64,000 nucleotides of DNA from Clostridiales bacterium (GTDB lineage: Bacteria > Bacillota > Clostridia > Lachnospirales > Cellulosilyticaceae), in assembly GCA_019418225.1 (NCBI GenBank), contig DYCF01000010.1:59501-123500 (forward strand), given 5' to 3'. Each line of letters opens with the position of its first letter. The first letter of the stretch is position 1. A model generated the notes under the pieces. It had not been told where the DNA came from. It ran no database searches and was given only the letters and a program-made list of their open reading frames with translations. Both the position numbers and the translations under genes were made by a program. Positions 33,290-42,105 of the stretch are shown here, piece by piece.

Positions 33290-34045
33290 ATGATGCGTCA
33301 AGAAAAAGGTAAAATTCAAATCACAGACTCCTTTCAAATTTGGTGTCATAAATGGGGGCGAATAGGCACTGTAATTGCTTTAGTTTATATGATTGCTTTA
33401 CCATTTATTGTCCTTAGATATTATGATTGTATGCCTAAATTTGAGGAAGTGTTTAATCTTAGCACCATTAGTATTTTAATGATTTATATTCCAGTTGGTT
33501 TTTCAGAAGCTATTAGCTATACACCAATTTTAGGGTCTTCTTCGTATTTGACCTTTATTACGGGGAATATTATGAATTTAAAACTACCATGTGCAGTAAA
33601 TGCCATGAAACTTGCAAATAAAGAAGCTAATTCACCAGAGGGTGAAGCAATTGCATCTGTTGCCGTTGCAGTATGTTCTATTATGACAGTACTGATTATT
33701 GCATTAGCAGCTTTAATGAGTACATGGATTAGTCCAATCTTTGAATTACCAGCCGTTAAAACAGCTTCTAATTATTTAATTCCAGCCTTATTTGGTTCGT
33801 TGACATTAGGCTTATTTGCAAGTACAAAATCAGGCAAAAAGGTTGTAAAAAATGGGGTTATGGGTGTAGTACCCGTACTGATTATTGTTACGATTTTGGC
33901 ATTAGTTGCTCGCTTTTTTGCCGGAATATCTTTATTTGGTATGATTGGTTTTCTAATTCTCTTTATGTTGCCAATCGCTATTATTTCATCACGTATTATG
34001 TGGAAAAAGGGAATTATTAAAGTAGAGGACCAAGAAGAAGTTTGA
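33290..34045 (+). CDS. Integral membrane protein, partner of the DUF5058-like protein
   Basis: A 251-residue protein with about six membrane segments (for example IGTVIALVYMIALPFIVL and ISILMIYIPVGFSEAISYTPIL). The loop YLTFITGNIMNLKLPCAVNAM before the third segment looks conserved. It starts nine bases after the upstream gene with AGGAGG, so the two are one operon closed by a strong terminator. No family is recognised with confidence and no substrate can be proposed. Confidence 0.65.
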   Translation: MMRQEKGKIQITDSFQIWCHKWGRIGTVIALVYMIALPFIVLRYYDCMPKFEEVFNLSTISILMIYIPVGFSEAISYTPILGSSSYLTFITGNIMNLKLPCAVNAMKLANKEANSPEGEAIASVAVAVCSIMTVLIIALAALMSTWISPIFELPAVKTASNYLIPALFGSLTLGLFASTKSGKKVVKNGVMGVVPVLIIVTILALVARFFAGISLFGMIGFLILFMLPIAIISSRIMWKKGIIKVEDQEEV

Positions 34046-34051
34046 ATACAT

Positions 34052-34093
34052 AAAAATCGGTATTACGGCGTTATTCAGTAATACCGATTTTTT
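34052..34093 (+). terminator. Terminator of the membrane protein pair
   Basis: AAAAATCGGTATTAC pairs perfectly with GTAATACCGATTTTT around a 12-base loop and ends in a T-run. Confidence 0.92.
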
Positions 34094-34241
34094 ATATAAA
34101 TAACCGTTTAATTTATTCTTATTAATGATGCATGTGGTATATTAAATAGAATTTTTTGATAGATTATTCTATAATAGAAATGATTATAAGATTGGAAGAT
34201 ATTTCAAGTAAAGGCGGCTTTGCGTTTTAGGGGGGATTAAG

Positions 34242-36050
34242 ATGAGTAATTGGTGTATTGAGCGTGCTAAATATATAACGACGTATTTAGAAACAAATAA
34301 AGAAAGTGAGGAAAGTGAAAAATTAAAGTTTGCAAAGGCTGTAGGGTATTATTTAAGTCATAGGACACCGGTAGTGCTTGAAAATAACTTATTGGCAGGG
34401 ACAATGACGTATAAAAAATGGGGAACGCACTTGTATCCTGAAATAGGTGACTTGTCTATTTGGCGTAATTTGAGAAGGCAGGAGCTTACAGCTGGAGAAG
34501 TACAGCTGCTAAATGAGCAGATTTTTCCTTACTGGATGGAGCGAGATTTTACAACATATTATGATGAGAAATGCAAAGAAGTAAAGCAGCTTAAGGCATT
34601 TAAAGATCAAGGGTTTTGTGAAATAAGTGTATATAGAGGTTTTGTGCCCGATTTTAAGAGACTATTAGATGAGGGCCTTATCAAGTTATTAAAGGAAGCT
34701 AATGACAAGGCAGTGGCAATTAGAACGAAAATGCCAGCCTTGGAGGAACATTTGCTGGCAGAGGCGAAGGCACAAGTAGTGTTTTATGAAAGTGTAAAGG
34801 CTATTGGAGAGGGACTTTTAGAGTATGTAAAGCATTTAGGAGAACATGCAAGGGGGCTAAGTGAAAAAGCTACTGATGAATTACAAAAGCAAATTTATTT
34901 AAAGATGGCAAGAAATTGTGAGGAGATCCCCTTTCAAGGTGCTAAAAGTTTTGACCAGGCAGTGCAGAGTATATGGTTTTCAGTGATTGCTATGGGGGCA
35001 GAGTGTGATCTTAAAGGGATGAGTTTAGGACGACTTGACCAAATATTACAGCCTTACTATGAAAGAGATTTGCTAGAAGGAAGGATTACAGAGGAGGAAG
35101 CACTTATACTGGTTAAGGAGTTATGTCTGAAGCTATATTATAGCGAAAGAGATAAGAAGGAGAACAGTATAGGTATAACGATAGGTGGTATTAATGCCTT
35201 AGGTGAAGATGGGATAAATGCAGTGACTTATTTGTTTTTAAGGGTTATAAGTAGTTTAAAAGGAGAATTCCCTATCATAACAGCCAGAGTACATAGAGAA
35301 AAGAATGAACCAAGCTATATGAGTAGAGTGAGTGAATGTGTAGGAGAAAGAGTGGTCTTACAAGAAGATATGGCGTGTATTAAATGGCTGGTAGGAAAAG
35401 GAATAAGCTTAAAAAATAGCCGAAACTATGTTGGACTAGTAGGGGGAATCTTAGGTATACCTGGATTAAGTTATGAAGGATGTCAAAAGTTAAGTATTGA
35501 TTTGAAAAAGATATTGAGTTTAGCCATAAATAATGGGAGACAACAGATGACAGGAGGGAGACAATGGGGGCCTTTAACTGGAGAAGCGGAGAATTTTGAG
35601 TGTATGTTAGATTTTATAGAGGCCTTTAAGAAGCAAGGGGCGTGGTTAGTTGAAAGAAGTATAGCATGTTTAGAAGCAGCAGATCAGGTGGCAATAGAAA
35701 GGCTACAATGGCCATTTGCATCATTATTCTTTAGAGGATGTATGGAAAGAGGAGAAGATATTATAGCTGGTGGAAGTATTTATGCAGATATTGCTATAAG
35801 ATACAATGAGTGTGAAGAAGTGGTAAAGCTATTAGCTTATGTTGCACAGAATATAGATAAGGCGGAGAATAGACGGCTTGCTATAAGAAGTTTAAAAAAA
35901 GCCGAGGTATATAAGATGGATGTACTTAATATTAATATAAGTACAGAAGTAGTGCTAAAACATAAAAAATGGCTAAGTGCTTTTTTACAAGATTTACTAA
36001 AGGGCTACAGTAATTCACGAGGCGGTAGGTACTTTTTGAATATGCAATAG
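34242..36050 (+). CDS. Glycyl-radical-enzyme homologue lacking catalytic residues
   Basis: A 602-residue protein with the pyruvate-formate-lyase-like fold: N-terminal ERAKYITTYLETNKES and LENNLLAGTMTY, HLYPEIG, a middle part with SLGRLDQILQPYYERDLLEGRI and GGINALGEDGINAVTYLFLR, and FRGCMERGEDIIAGGSIYADI. In active members the loop reads GCxE; here the aligned segment is NYVGLVGGILGIPG with no cysteine. The protein stops at RGGRYFLNMQ, where the glycyl-radical domain (VRVxGY) should begin. Normal length is about 780-850. Both radical residues are missing, so it should be a pseudoenzyme. It pairs with the SCP2-like gene 19 bases downstream. Confidence 0.75.
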   Translation: MSNWCIERAKYITTYLETNKESEESEKLKFAKAVGYYLSHRTPVVLENNLLAGTMTYKKWGTHLYPEIGDLSIWRNLRRQELTAGEVQLLNEQIFPYWMERDFTTYYDEKCKEVKQLKAFKDQGFCEISVYRGFVPDFKRLLDEGLIKLLKEANDKAVAIRTKMPALEEHLLAEAKAQVVFYESVKAIGEGLLEYVKHLGEHARGLSEKATDELQKQIYLKMARNCEEIPFQGAKSFDQAVQSIWFSVIAMGAECDLKGMSLGRLDQILQPYYERDLLEGRITEEEALILVKELCLKLYYSERDKKENSIGITIGGINALGEDGINAVTYLFLRVISSLKGEFPIITARVHREKNEPSYMSRVSECVGERVVLQEDMACIKWLVGKGISLKNSRNYVGLVGGILGIPGLSYEGCQKLSIDLKKILSLAINNGRQQMTGGRQWGPLTGEAENFECMLDFIEAFKKQGAWLVERSIACLEAADQVAIERLQWPFASLFFRGCMERGEDIIAGGSIYADIAIRYNECEEVVKLLAYVAQNIDKAENRRLAIRSLKKAEVYKMDVLNINISTEVVLKHKKWLSAFLQDLLKGYSNSRGGRYFLNMQ

Positions 36051-36069
36051 GGCTTAGGGGGGAGAGTCT

Positions 36070-36507
36070 ATGAGTAAATTTTTAGAAGTACTGATGGGAA
36101 GAAGATTATTAACTAAAAAACAAGAAAAGCTTTTAGCGGCATTAAATGAAAAAGGTAAAGAAGCTTTTTTTAAGAATCTGTTAGAGGTGATGTATTTAAA
36201 GTCTTCTAAGGATGAGGCCTATAGAAAAAGCATAGAAAATTTTTCGGCGACTTATGTTTTTGAGGGGGAAGGAAAATATGATGTGGTGTATTTTAAAAGA
36301 GGAAAATTAATGCTCTCTCAAAAAGAACTAAAAGGAGAACCTGACTTTAAGGTAGCATTTAAAGATGAAAAGGGACTTTATAAATTTTTGCTAGGGGAAG
36401 ATAAGGAGTATGAGGATATACTTCAGAGCAATGATATTAGTTATAAAGGTAATATTAATTATATAAGAAGATTTACCTTTATGGCACGAGAAGCACTTAT
36501 AAGTTAA
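36070..36507 (+). CDS. SCP2-like sterol/lipid-carrier domain protein
   Basis: A 145-residue protein. The C-terminal two thirds resemble an SCP2 fold: FSATYVFEGEGKYDVVYFKRGKLML, then EPDFKVAFKDEKGLYKFLLGEDKEYEDILQSNDISYKGNINYI, which match the strand-helix order and the gate helix of that family. No signal peptide or membrane segment is seen. GGGGGGAG precedes the ATG and the gap to the upstream pseudoenzyme is 19 bases, so they are co-transcribed. A joint role with lipid-like or hydrophobic substrates is possible but unproven. Confidence 0.55.
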   Translation: MSKFLEVLMGRRLLTKKQEKLLAALNEKGKEAFFKNLLEVMYLKSSKDEAYRKSIENFSATYVFEGEGKYDVVYFKRGKLMLSQKELKGEPDFKVAFKDEKGLYKFLLGEDKEYEDILQSNDISYKGNINYIRRFTFMAREALIS

Positions 36508-36557
36508 ATAATGAGGGAATCTGAAATGTTTCAATTTATTTCAGGTTCCCTTATTTA
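36507..36557 (+). terminator. Terminator of the pseudoenzyme operon
   Basis: AATGAGGGAA-T-CTGAAA pairs with TTTCAG-G-TTCCCTTATT. The T-run is weak. The remaining bases to 36748 hold only the promoter region of queA. Confidence 0.7.
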
Positions 36558-36748
36558 GTAATTTAATTCCCTCTTTTTTTATGGCTTGATAGTTATAGGG
36601 GGAAATGCTATTATTTATAGTAGATTTTAGCAAATGACAGGGACGTAATGTCATATTTACTAGAAAATAAATACCACAAAATGATCCGATAAGTATGATG
36701 AAAGCTTATTGTAGGGACAAAGGGTATATAAACATATAGGAGAGCGTT

Positions 36749-37771
36749 ATGAAAACATCAGATTTTTACTTTGACTTACCAGAATCACAGATTGCACAAG
36801 TACCACTTAAAGATCGTACAACTTCTAGACTTATGGTGCTAGATAAGGTAACAGGTGAAACAAAACACCAGCATTTTTATGATATTATCGATTATCTTAA
36901 TGAAGGGGATTGCTTAGTACTTAATAACACACGAGTTATTCCGGCGCGTTTATTTGGTGCACGTCCTTCAGGCGGTAAGGTAGAATTCTTACTTCTTACA
37001 CGTAAAGATGAGAAACGTTGGGAAGTACTTGTAAAACCAGGTAAAAAGGCTAAGATTGGCGATCAGATTATCTTTGGTGAAGGCCTTTTAACGGCTACTG
37101 TAGAAGAAATCATTGAAGATGGTAAACGTATTGTAAGCTTTGATTATGAAGGAATCTTTGAAGAAGTATTAGATAGACTAGGGGAAATGCCACTTCCACC
37201 TTACATTCATGAGAAGTTAGAGGATAAAGAGCGTTATCAGACAGTTTATTCTAAAAATGAAGGAAGTGCAGCTGCACCGACAGCCGGTCTTCACTTTACC
37301 AAGGAACTTTTAGCTAAGATTGAAGCAAAGGGTGTAAAAATTGCTTATGTTACACTTCACGTAGGGCTTGGTACATTCAGACCTGTTAAGGTAGAAGATG
37401 TCTTAGAGCATGAGATGCACTCAGAGTTTTATATCATTGAAGAAGATGATGCTAAAATTATTAATGAAACAAAAGCAGCTGGTGGCAGAATTATTCCAGT
37501 AGGTACAACAAGTACACGTACATTAGAATCTAATGCAGATGCAAACGGTATGATTAAGGCTGGTAGCGGTTGGACAAATATCTTTATTTATCCAGGTTAT
37601 ACCTTTAAATGTATTGATGCCCTTATTACAAATTTCCACTTACCAGAATCTACACTTATTATGCTTGTAAGTGCCCTAGCTGGTAAAGAACATGTACTTG
37701 CAGCTTATAATGAAGCAGTAAAAGAGGGATATCGTTTCTTTAGTTTTGGAGATGCAATGTTTATTAAATAG
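36749..37771 (+). CDS. queA: S-adenosylmethionine:tRNA ribosyltransferase-isomerase
   Basis: Transfers the ribosyl part of SAM to preQ1-modified tRNA to give epoxyqueuosine. The 340-residue product shows the family motifs FDLPESQIAQVPL, LNNTRVIPARLFG, RLGEMPLPPYIH, YQTVYSKNEGSAAAPTAGLHFT, VTLHVGLGTFRPV and TNFHLPESTLIMLVSALAG. Length is typical. GGAGAG precedes the ATG. The other queuosine gene in this window, tgt, lies about 8 kb downstream. It is followed by a thioesterase gene after 39 bases. Confidence 0.96.
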   Translation: MKTSDFYFDLPESQIAQVPLKDRTTSRLMVLDKVTGETKHQHFYDIIDYLNEGDCLVLNNTRVIPARLFGARPSGGKVEFLLLTRKDEKRWEVLVKPGKKAKIGDQIIFGEGLLTATVEEIIEDGKRIVSFDYEGIFEEVLDRLGEMPLPPYIHEKLEDKERYQTVYSKNEGSAAAPTAGLHFTKELLAKIEAKGVKIAYVTLHVGLGTFRPVKVEDVLEHEMHSEFYIIEEDDAKIINETKAAGGRIIPVGTTSTRTLESNADANGMIKAGSGWTNIFIYPGYTFKCIDALITNFHLPESTLIMLVSALAGKEHVLAAYNEAVKEGYRFFSFGDAMFIK

Positions 37772-37810
37772 ATATATTTATTAAATCGAAGTGAAATTAG
37801 GGAGAGAAAG

Positions 37811-38557
37811 ATGAAAGTACAATTAAAAGAAACATACGAAGTAGAAATAGATGATATAGATTTTTCTAGTCATATGAGCTTAATAGGTATGGCAAAGTAT
37901 ATGCAAAATATTGCTGCCCATCATGCAACAGAGCTTGGATTTGATTACTACAAAAATGGAACAGAACCTAAGTATTATTGGGTTTTATCAAGAGTAAAGT
38001 ATGTACTTCATAAAAGCATCAAATGGCAGGATAAGTTTAGCTTAACAACTTATCCTGGAGGCTGTGATAAGTTATTTGCAGTAAGGCTTTTTGATATTAG
38101 AGATGAAAACAATCAGCCTATAGGCCATATTATTGGTGATTATATTTTAATTGATACAGCTAAAAAACGCCCTACACGTATTACGGCAAAAGAACCTGTT
38201 TTTGAAGTGCTTAATTTCAAATATGAAGGAGAGCAGCTAGATAAACTGGCACTACCGGAAAATATTATTGCAAGAGAAAGACGCAAAGCACGTTATTCAG
38301 AGATTGATGTAAATGGGCATATGAATAATACACAATATATTAAATGGATTTTAGATATGCTGCCATTAGAAACACATAAAGAAAAAGCAGTTGAAACTTT
38401 GCAGATTAATTATAATACTTCTGTGATGTATCAGGATGAGGTTGAGGTTGTTATAGGAAATGCTGAAGATGAAGGCTATCTTGTAGCAGGAATGAGCATA
38501 GATGGCAAGACAAATTATTTCACAGCCTATATGACACTTAAAGCACGAGAGGAATAA
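37811..38557 (+). CDS. Acyl-ACP thioesterase
   Basis: A 248-residue double hot-dog protein of the FatA/FatB-like bacterial thioesterase family. The N-terminal half has DIDFSSHMSLIGMAKYMQNIAAHHATELGFDY, and the C-terminal half carries YSEIDVNGHMNNTQYIKWILD, with the Asn and His expected in the active site. It would release free fatty acids from acyl carrier protein. The start follows GGGAGAG. It may be co-transcribed with queA, and it ends at a two-way terminator shared with the minus-strand gene pair. Confidence 0.88.
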   Translation: MKVQLKETYEVEIDDIDFSSHMSLIGMAKYMQNIAAHHATELGFDYYKNGTEPKYYWVLSRVKYVLHKSIKWQDKFSLTTYPGGCDKLFAVRLFDIRDENNQPIGHIIGDYILIDTAKKRPTRITAKEPVFEVLNFKYEGEQLDKLALPENIIARERRKARYSEIDVNGHMNNTQYIKWILDMLPLETHKEKAVETLQINYNTSVMYQDEVEVVIGNAEDEGYLVAGMSIDGKTNYFTAYMTLKAREE

Positions 38558-38558
38558 A

Positions 38559-38601
38559 AAAATAGCCGCACTACTAATAGTTAGTATGCGGCTGTTTTTT
38601 T
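38559..38601. terminator. Two-way terminator between convergent units
   Basis: AGCCGCA-C-TACTAA pairs with TTAGTA-T-GCGGCT, with A-runs and T-runs on either side. It overlaps the 3' end of the minus-strand gene at 38574. Confidence 0.85.
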
Positions 38602-39650
38602 CTACACTGAAAGTCTAAGGCCATATAAGGACTTGAATCTTGTAGGGCGCAGCAGTAGATGAGCTGGTTAGAAGAAAGGTCATAAATAAGCAGATAGTTT
38701 GCATAAGAAGGATGGGTTGGCGAAAAAGTAAGTAATGTTAGAAACTCATTTTGCAATGTAGCCTTAATGAGTAACAGATTGTCTTCAGGAAGAGGAAGCT
38801 GACCAGAAGCGATAGGCCTGTCAAGAGACATATCTAACTGCGCATACTTTAAGTTGCTGTTATTTAAATGTAAAGCTATTGTTTGAAGTCCTTGAGATAC
38901 AAGAAATGAAGGGGTGAAATCAAGTTTGATAAATTCTTTGGAAGTATGTGTCATATCAATGTGTATGACGCCTTCTTGAGTCGTAAAAAAGATGTGCCCT
39001 TCAGCATTTAAACTTGACTGTTCCTTATAAATGGTAAGAGGAGATGTCTGAAATTGAATAGAATCTATTACCTGAAGACTTGCAGCATCTACTATATAGC
39101 ATATCCCCATATATTCTCCTACAATATCCCCTAATAAATAATAGACAGTGTTTTTTCGTACAACATGATTAAGATAAAACTTTTCAAGTGGTAGAATAGT
39201 GTCCTTTGGAAATCTTACTGTATGCGTAGCTTGATCAATAAAGTAAATCTGAGATAAGTTGCCTATAGGCGCTATAATCTCGTAATCTGCATCCTTATAA
39301 TAATTATAAAAATAATTTAAAGGGATATGAGGCGTTATCTGGGTATTAATTGTTTGTAAAATGGACTGTTGTTGCTTGCGTGGCATAAAACCCTCTGTAT
39401 AACTGGCGAATCTTGTGGGAACCAGGGTAAGATGATCATTCTTTAAAGCATAGCAGCGTACATAATTTTGATCACTATAGTAGAGGTTTATATCAAGAAG
39501 CTCCATTTGCTTAGGTGTAAGTAGATTAATAAGTGGCGTAAGCAGTGGCGTCGTATGGGGATTACAAAAAAGAAATCCCCGTGTAAGTACAAGTATGGAT
39601 AGGATACCAATAAAGAGAAGAAAATGTTTTTTAGTGTGTAATAACTGCAT
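38574..39650 (-). CDS. Membrane-anchored protein of unknown function, beta-rich
   Basis: A 358-residue protein with one N-terminal membrane segment (HFLLFIGILSILVLTRGFLF) and an extracytoplasmic part rich in short beta-strand patterns (GNLSQIYFIDQATHTVRFP, GICYIVDAASLQVIDSIQF, GHIFFTTQEGVIHIDM, NYLLIYDLSSNQLIYCC). The repeats suggest a beta-propeller, but no family is recognised. It starts three bases after the stop codon of the upstream minus-strand gene, so the two are coupled. The pairing with a papain-like protein suggests a joint envelope role. Confidence 0.65.
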   Translation of the reverse strand: MQLLHTKKHFLLFIGILSILVLTRGFLFCNPHTTPLLTPLINLLTPKQMELLDINLYYSDQNYVRCYALKNDHLTLVPTRFASYTEGFMPRKQQQSILQTINTQITPHIPLNYFYNYYKDADYEIIAPIGNLSQIYFIDQATHTVRFPKDTILPLEKFYLNHVVRKNTVYYLLGDIVGEYMGICYIVDAASLQVIDSIQFQTSPLTIYKEQSSLNAEGHIFFTTQEGVIHIDMTHTSKEFIKLDFTPSFLVSQGLQTIALHLNNSNLKYAQLDMSLDRPIASGQLPLPEDNLLLIKATLQNEFLTLLTFSPTHPSYANYLLIYDLSSNQLIYCCALQDSSPYMALDFQCRKKQPHTNY

Positions 39651-39653
39651 AGA

Positions 39654-40475
39654 TTACCAAACCTTTTCTGGATTAAAACCATAAATTTGTAGTACTTCTA
39701 AAAGAGGGCTACTAGCCAAACTTTTAGGGGTGACAAAAAGACCATCTTGTGCATCTAAATCATAGCCAAACTGATAAAAAGCTTGCCATATTAAAAGTGC
39801 ACATTGTGTTTTTGTAGGAATCAGTGAGGAATCTGAATCTTTTTGAGCTAATAAATGATAGGTAGCACTTTGAAGGTTTGCATAGGCCGTATGAGAGATG
39901 CGATTTAATTGTTCTAAGGAGGTATTTTTTAAACGCATCATCTTAAATGTAGGATAATACTGCCATTTGCTAATGTTTTGAAGTGCACAGCCAGAGCCCA
40001 TATGAATAGCTTCTAATGTTTTGCCATGGGCTTCATCAACGACAAGGCCACAGTGGCCATGATGCCAGAAGGCAGAATGAGCCGCCTTAGTAAATAGAAT
40101 ATAGCCATTGTGATAAGGACCAAGTTCAAAACCGATTGTATCTAAGCCATTTTGGTCAATGAGTCGTTCTTCGAAGGTGACAGGAAATATATATAGCCAA
40201 CGTACTTTTTTCTTCTTGAGATAGTTAGCTTGAAATTTTAGCATTTTTTCTGTAAAATGAGGCATGGTTTGAAGTTCCTGTGTAAGGGGCTTTGCAATGC
40301 CAGTTTGCGTATAAATAAGGGCATAATCTTCATCTGTAAGCGTGCTCTTTGTAAGAATAGGAGAAAGATCTATGGCATTCACGCTAGGGGTATAAAATGC
40401 ATTATGCACCGTGATATAAAAAGAAGCTGTAAGGCAAAAAACAATGATTAATAAGCTATATTTTTTTAAGGACAA
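39654..40475 (-). CDS. Exported permuted papain-like (YiiX/NlpC-P60 type) protein
   Basis: A 273-residue protein with an N-terminal signal or anchor (YSLLIIVFCLTASFYITVHNAF). The pattern HHGHCGLVVDEAHGKTLEAI followed much later by KTQCALLIWQAFYQFGYD fits a circularly permuted papain-like fold, where the catalytic His comes first (GHxG) and the Cys near the C-terminus. Related proteins include YiiX and LRAT-like enzymes acting on amide or ester bonds. The substrate is unknown. It lies first in a two-gene minus-strand operon. Confidence 0.6.
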   Translation of the reverse strand: MSLKKYSLLIIVFCLTASFYITVHNAFYTPSVNAIDLSPILTKSTLTDEDYALIYTQTGIAKPLTQELQTMPHFTEKMLKFQANYLKKKKVRWLYIFPVTFEERLIDQNGLDTIGFELGPYHNGYILFTKAAHSAFWHHGHCGLVVDEAHGKTLEAIHMGSGCALQNISKWQYYPTFKMMRLKNTSLEQLNRISHTAYANLQSATYHLLAQKDSDSSLIPTKTQCALLIWQAFYQFGYDLDAQDGLFVTPKSLASSPLLEVLQIYGFNPEKVW

Positions 40476-40611
40476 GATAAAGCCCCCTTATGATACGAAA
40501 TATAATCATCAATAGTATTGTTACAATATATCAAAAGTTTAACACATTAGCGTATAAATTATAGATGGTTTATGATAAAATCTTAATACCAACAGTACAA
40601 GGAGATAAATA

Positions 40612-40818
40612 ATGAGCAGTAAAGAAACATTAATTAAAGATATTTTAAGTATCCGTAGAAGATTAAGCCGTATCCCGACGGATGAAACAAGGGAAATTGA
40701 GAGATTTGAAGAGCAGCTTAGTAAATCTCTAAGACGTGTCGACCAAGTAAGTTACCTTGCAAAGAAATTTGACTATGAAGAATTAGAAGCAACTAAAGAA
40801 TCTTACCAAGGTTTATAA
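40612..40818 (+). CDS. Small hypothetical protein, charged and helical
   Basis: A 68-residue protein with no membrane segment: MSSKETLIKDILSIRRRL, then ETREIERFEEQLSKSLRRVD. It appears fully helical and may form a coiled coil. CAAGGAG precedes the ATG at good spacing, and codon use resembles the neighbours, which supports a real gene. A terminator follows directly. I do not recognise a family. Confidence 0.65.
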   Translation: MSSKETLIKDILSIRRRLSRIPTDETREIERFEEQLSKSLRRVDQVSYLAKKFDYEELEATKESYQGL

Positions 40819-40837
40819 AAAGCATTTAGGTTTATAT

Positions 40838-40864
40838 AAGGGGCTATTACAGCCCCTTTTCTTA
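40838..40864 (+). terminator. Terminator after the 68-residue protein gene
   Basis: AAGGGGCT pairs perfectly with AGCCCCTT around ATTAC, followed by TTTTC. Confidence 0.85.
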
Positions 40865-40879
40865 GGAGGAGAAAGTTTT

Positions 40880-42052
40880 ATGAAAGGTAAAGTGATAGGG
40901 CCAGGCCAAATAAAGGACTTTAAATGTATAGGTGCAGCTTGTGAGGATACGTGTTGTGCAGGGTGGTACATTGGCATTGATGAGGCAACTTTTAAAAAGT
41001 ATAAAAAAGTCAAAGATCCAGTGATGAAAAAACGCTTTGATAAAGAATTAGTTGCAAAGGGTGCATCTGTGGAACATGCAGCTAAGATTAAACTCAAAAA
41101 CAATCGTTGTGCCTTTTTATCAAAAGAAGGCTGGTGTGATATTTTCACCCAGCTAGGTGAAAGTTACTTAAGTGAAACATGTACATTGTTTCCGCGTACT
41201 TTTAATGAGGTAGGCGAGCATGTGGAATATTCTATTGCCCTTTCTTGTCCAGAAGCAGCAAGAATGATTTTATTAAATGAAGCGGGCTTTAAGCTTGAAG
41301 GAGTAGAAGCACCCAATCATTATAAAGTAAGTGGAAAACTGCCTATAAACGAAAAGAAACCTCAAAAATGGCAAGACTATTTATTAGAGATTCGTAGTAT
41401 ATTAATGGGGCTTATTCAGAATAGAAATAAGTGCTTCTTTGAGCGATTTAGTGATGTTGAAGACTTTCTGCTTAAGTTAGATAGTGTAAGCCGTAAACAA
41501 AGTGTAAAAGAAATACAAAACCTTTTAGTAGCATATAAGGACTTAGATAAGCTACCAGCTTCTTTAAATCATCCTTTTAAAGATAAATGGAAAAACAAAG
41601 CACTAGCGCTTGTCATGAAGCTAAAAGTTTTACGTTGCGAGAAGAAATGGCCTTCAACCTTTTATGAAAATAGCTATAATGACTTGCTTGAAGGTTTAAA
41701 TTTAGTAGAAAAAGATGACTTAAGGGCTGCTAAAGTGTGTCTTGAAAAAGGAGAAAAAAATTATTTGGAGCCTTTTATGAAGACACATGGCTATATTTTA
41801 GAAAATTATTTTGCAAACTATATATTTGAGCGCCTAGTACCATTAGATGGTGAAAATGTATTAGAAAGCTTAACAAAGCTTGAAATTTATAAGCATCTTA
41901 TTTTTACCCATTTAATTGCTATGGGAAATGTCAAAGAAAAAATAGATGCACATGAAGTGGTGGCATTTATTCAGGCGTTTTCAAAAGTTTTTGACCACAA
42001 TGAAATTTATATGTATAAGTTACTTAAGCTTGAAAAAGCATCTAAGCAGTAA
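40880..42052 (+). CDS. fliB: Flagellin lysine-N-methylase FliB
   Basis: A 390-residue protein with the FliB/YkgJ-like cysteine pattern: FKCIGAACEDTCCAGWYIGID, NNRCAFLSKEGWCDI and LSETCTLFPRTF, then LSCPEAARMIL. FliB methylates lysines on flagellin and probably uses an iron-sulfur or metal cluster held by these cysteines. No flagellin gene is in this window; the chemotaxis receptor at 4.6 kb is the only other motility gene. AGGAGGAG precedes the ATG. The C-terminal helical half is less conserved. Confidence 0.85.
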   Translation: MKGKVIGPGQIKDFKCIGAACEDTCCAGWYIGIDEATFKKYKKVKDPVMKKRFDKELVAKGASVEHAAKIKLKNNRCAFLSKEGWCDIFTQLGESYLSETCTLFPRTFNEVGEHVEYSIALSCPEAARMILLNEAGFKLEGVEAPNHYKVSGKLPINEKKPQKWQDYLLEIRSILMGLIQNRNKCFFERFSDVEDFLLKLDSVSRKQSVKEIQNLLVAYKDLDKLPASLNHPFKDKWKNKALALVMKLKVLRCEKKWPSTFYENSYNDLLEGLNLVEKDDLRAAKVCLEKGEKNYLEPFMKTHGYILENYFANYIFERLVPLDGENVLESLTKLEIYKHLIFTHLIAMGNVKEKIDAHEVVAFIQAFSKVFDHNEIYMYKLLKLEKASKQ

Positions 42053-42105
42053 ATGATAAAAATACAAAGCACTAACATTTAAAGCAGTGCTAAAAAGGAG
42101 TTAAT

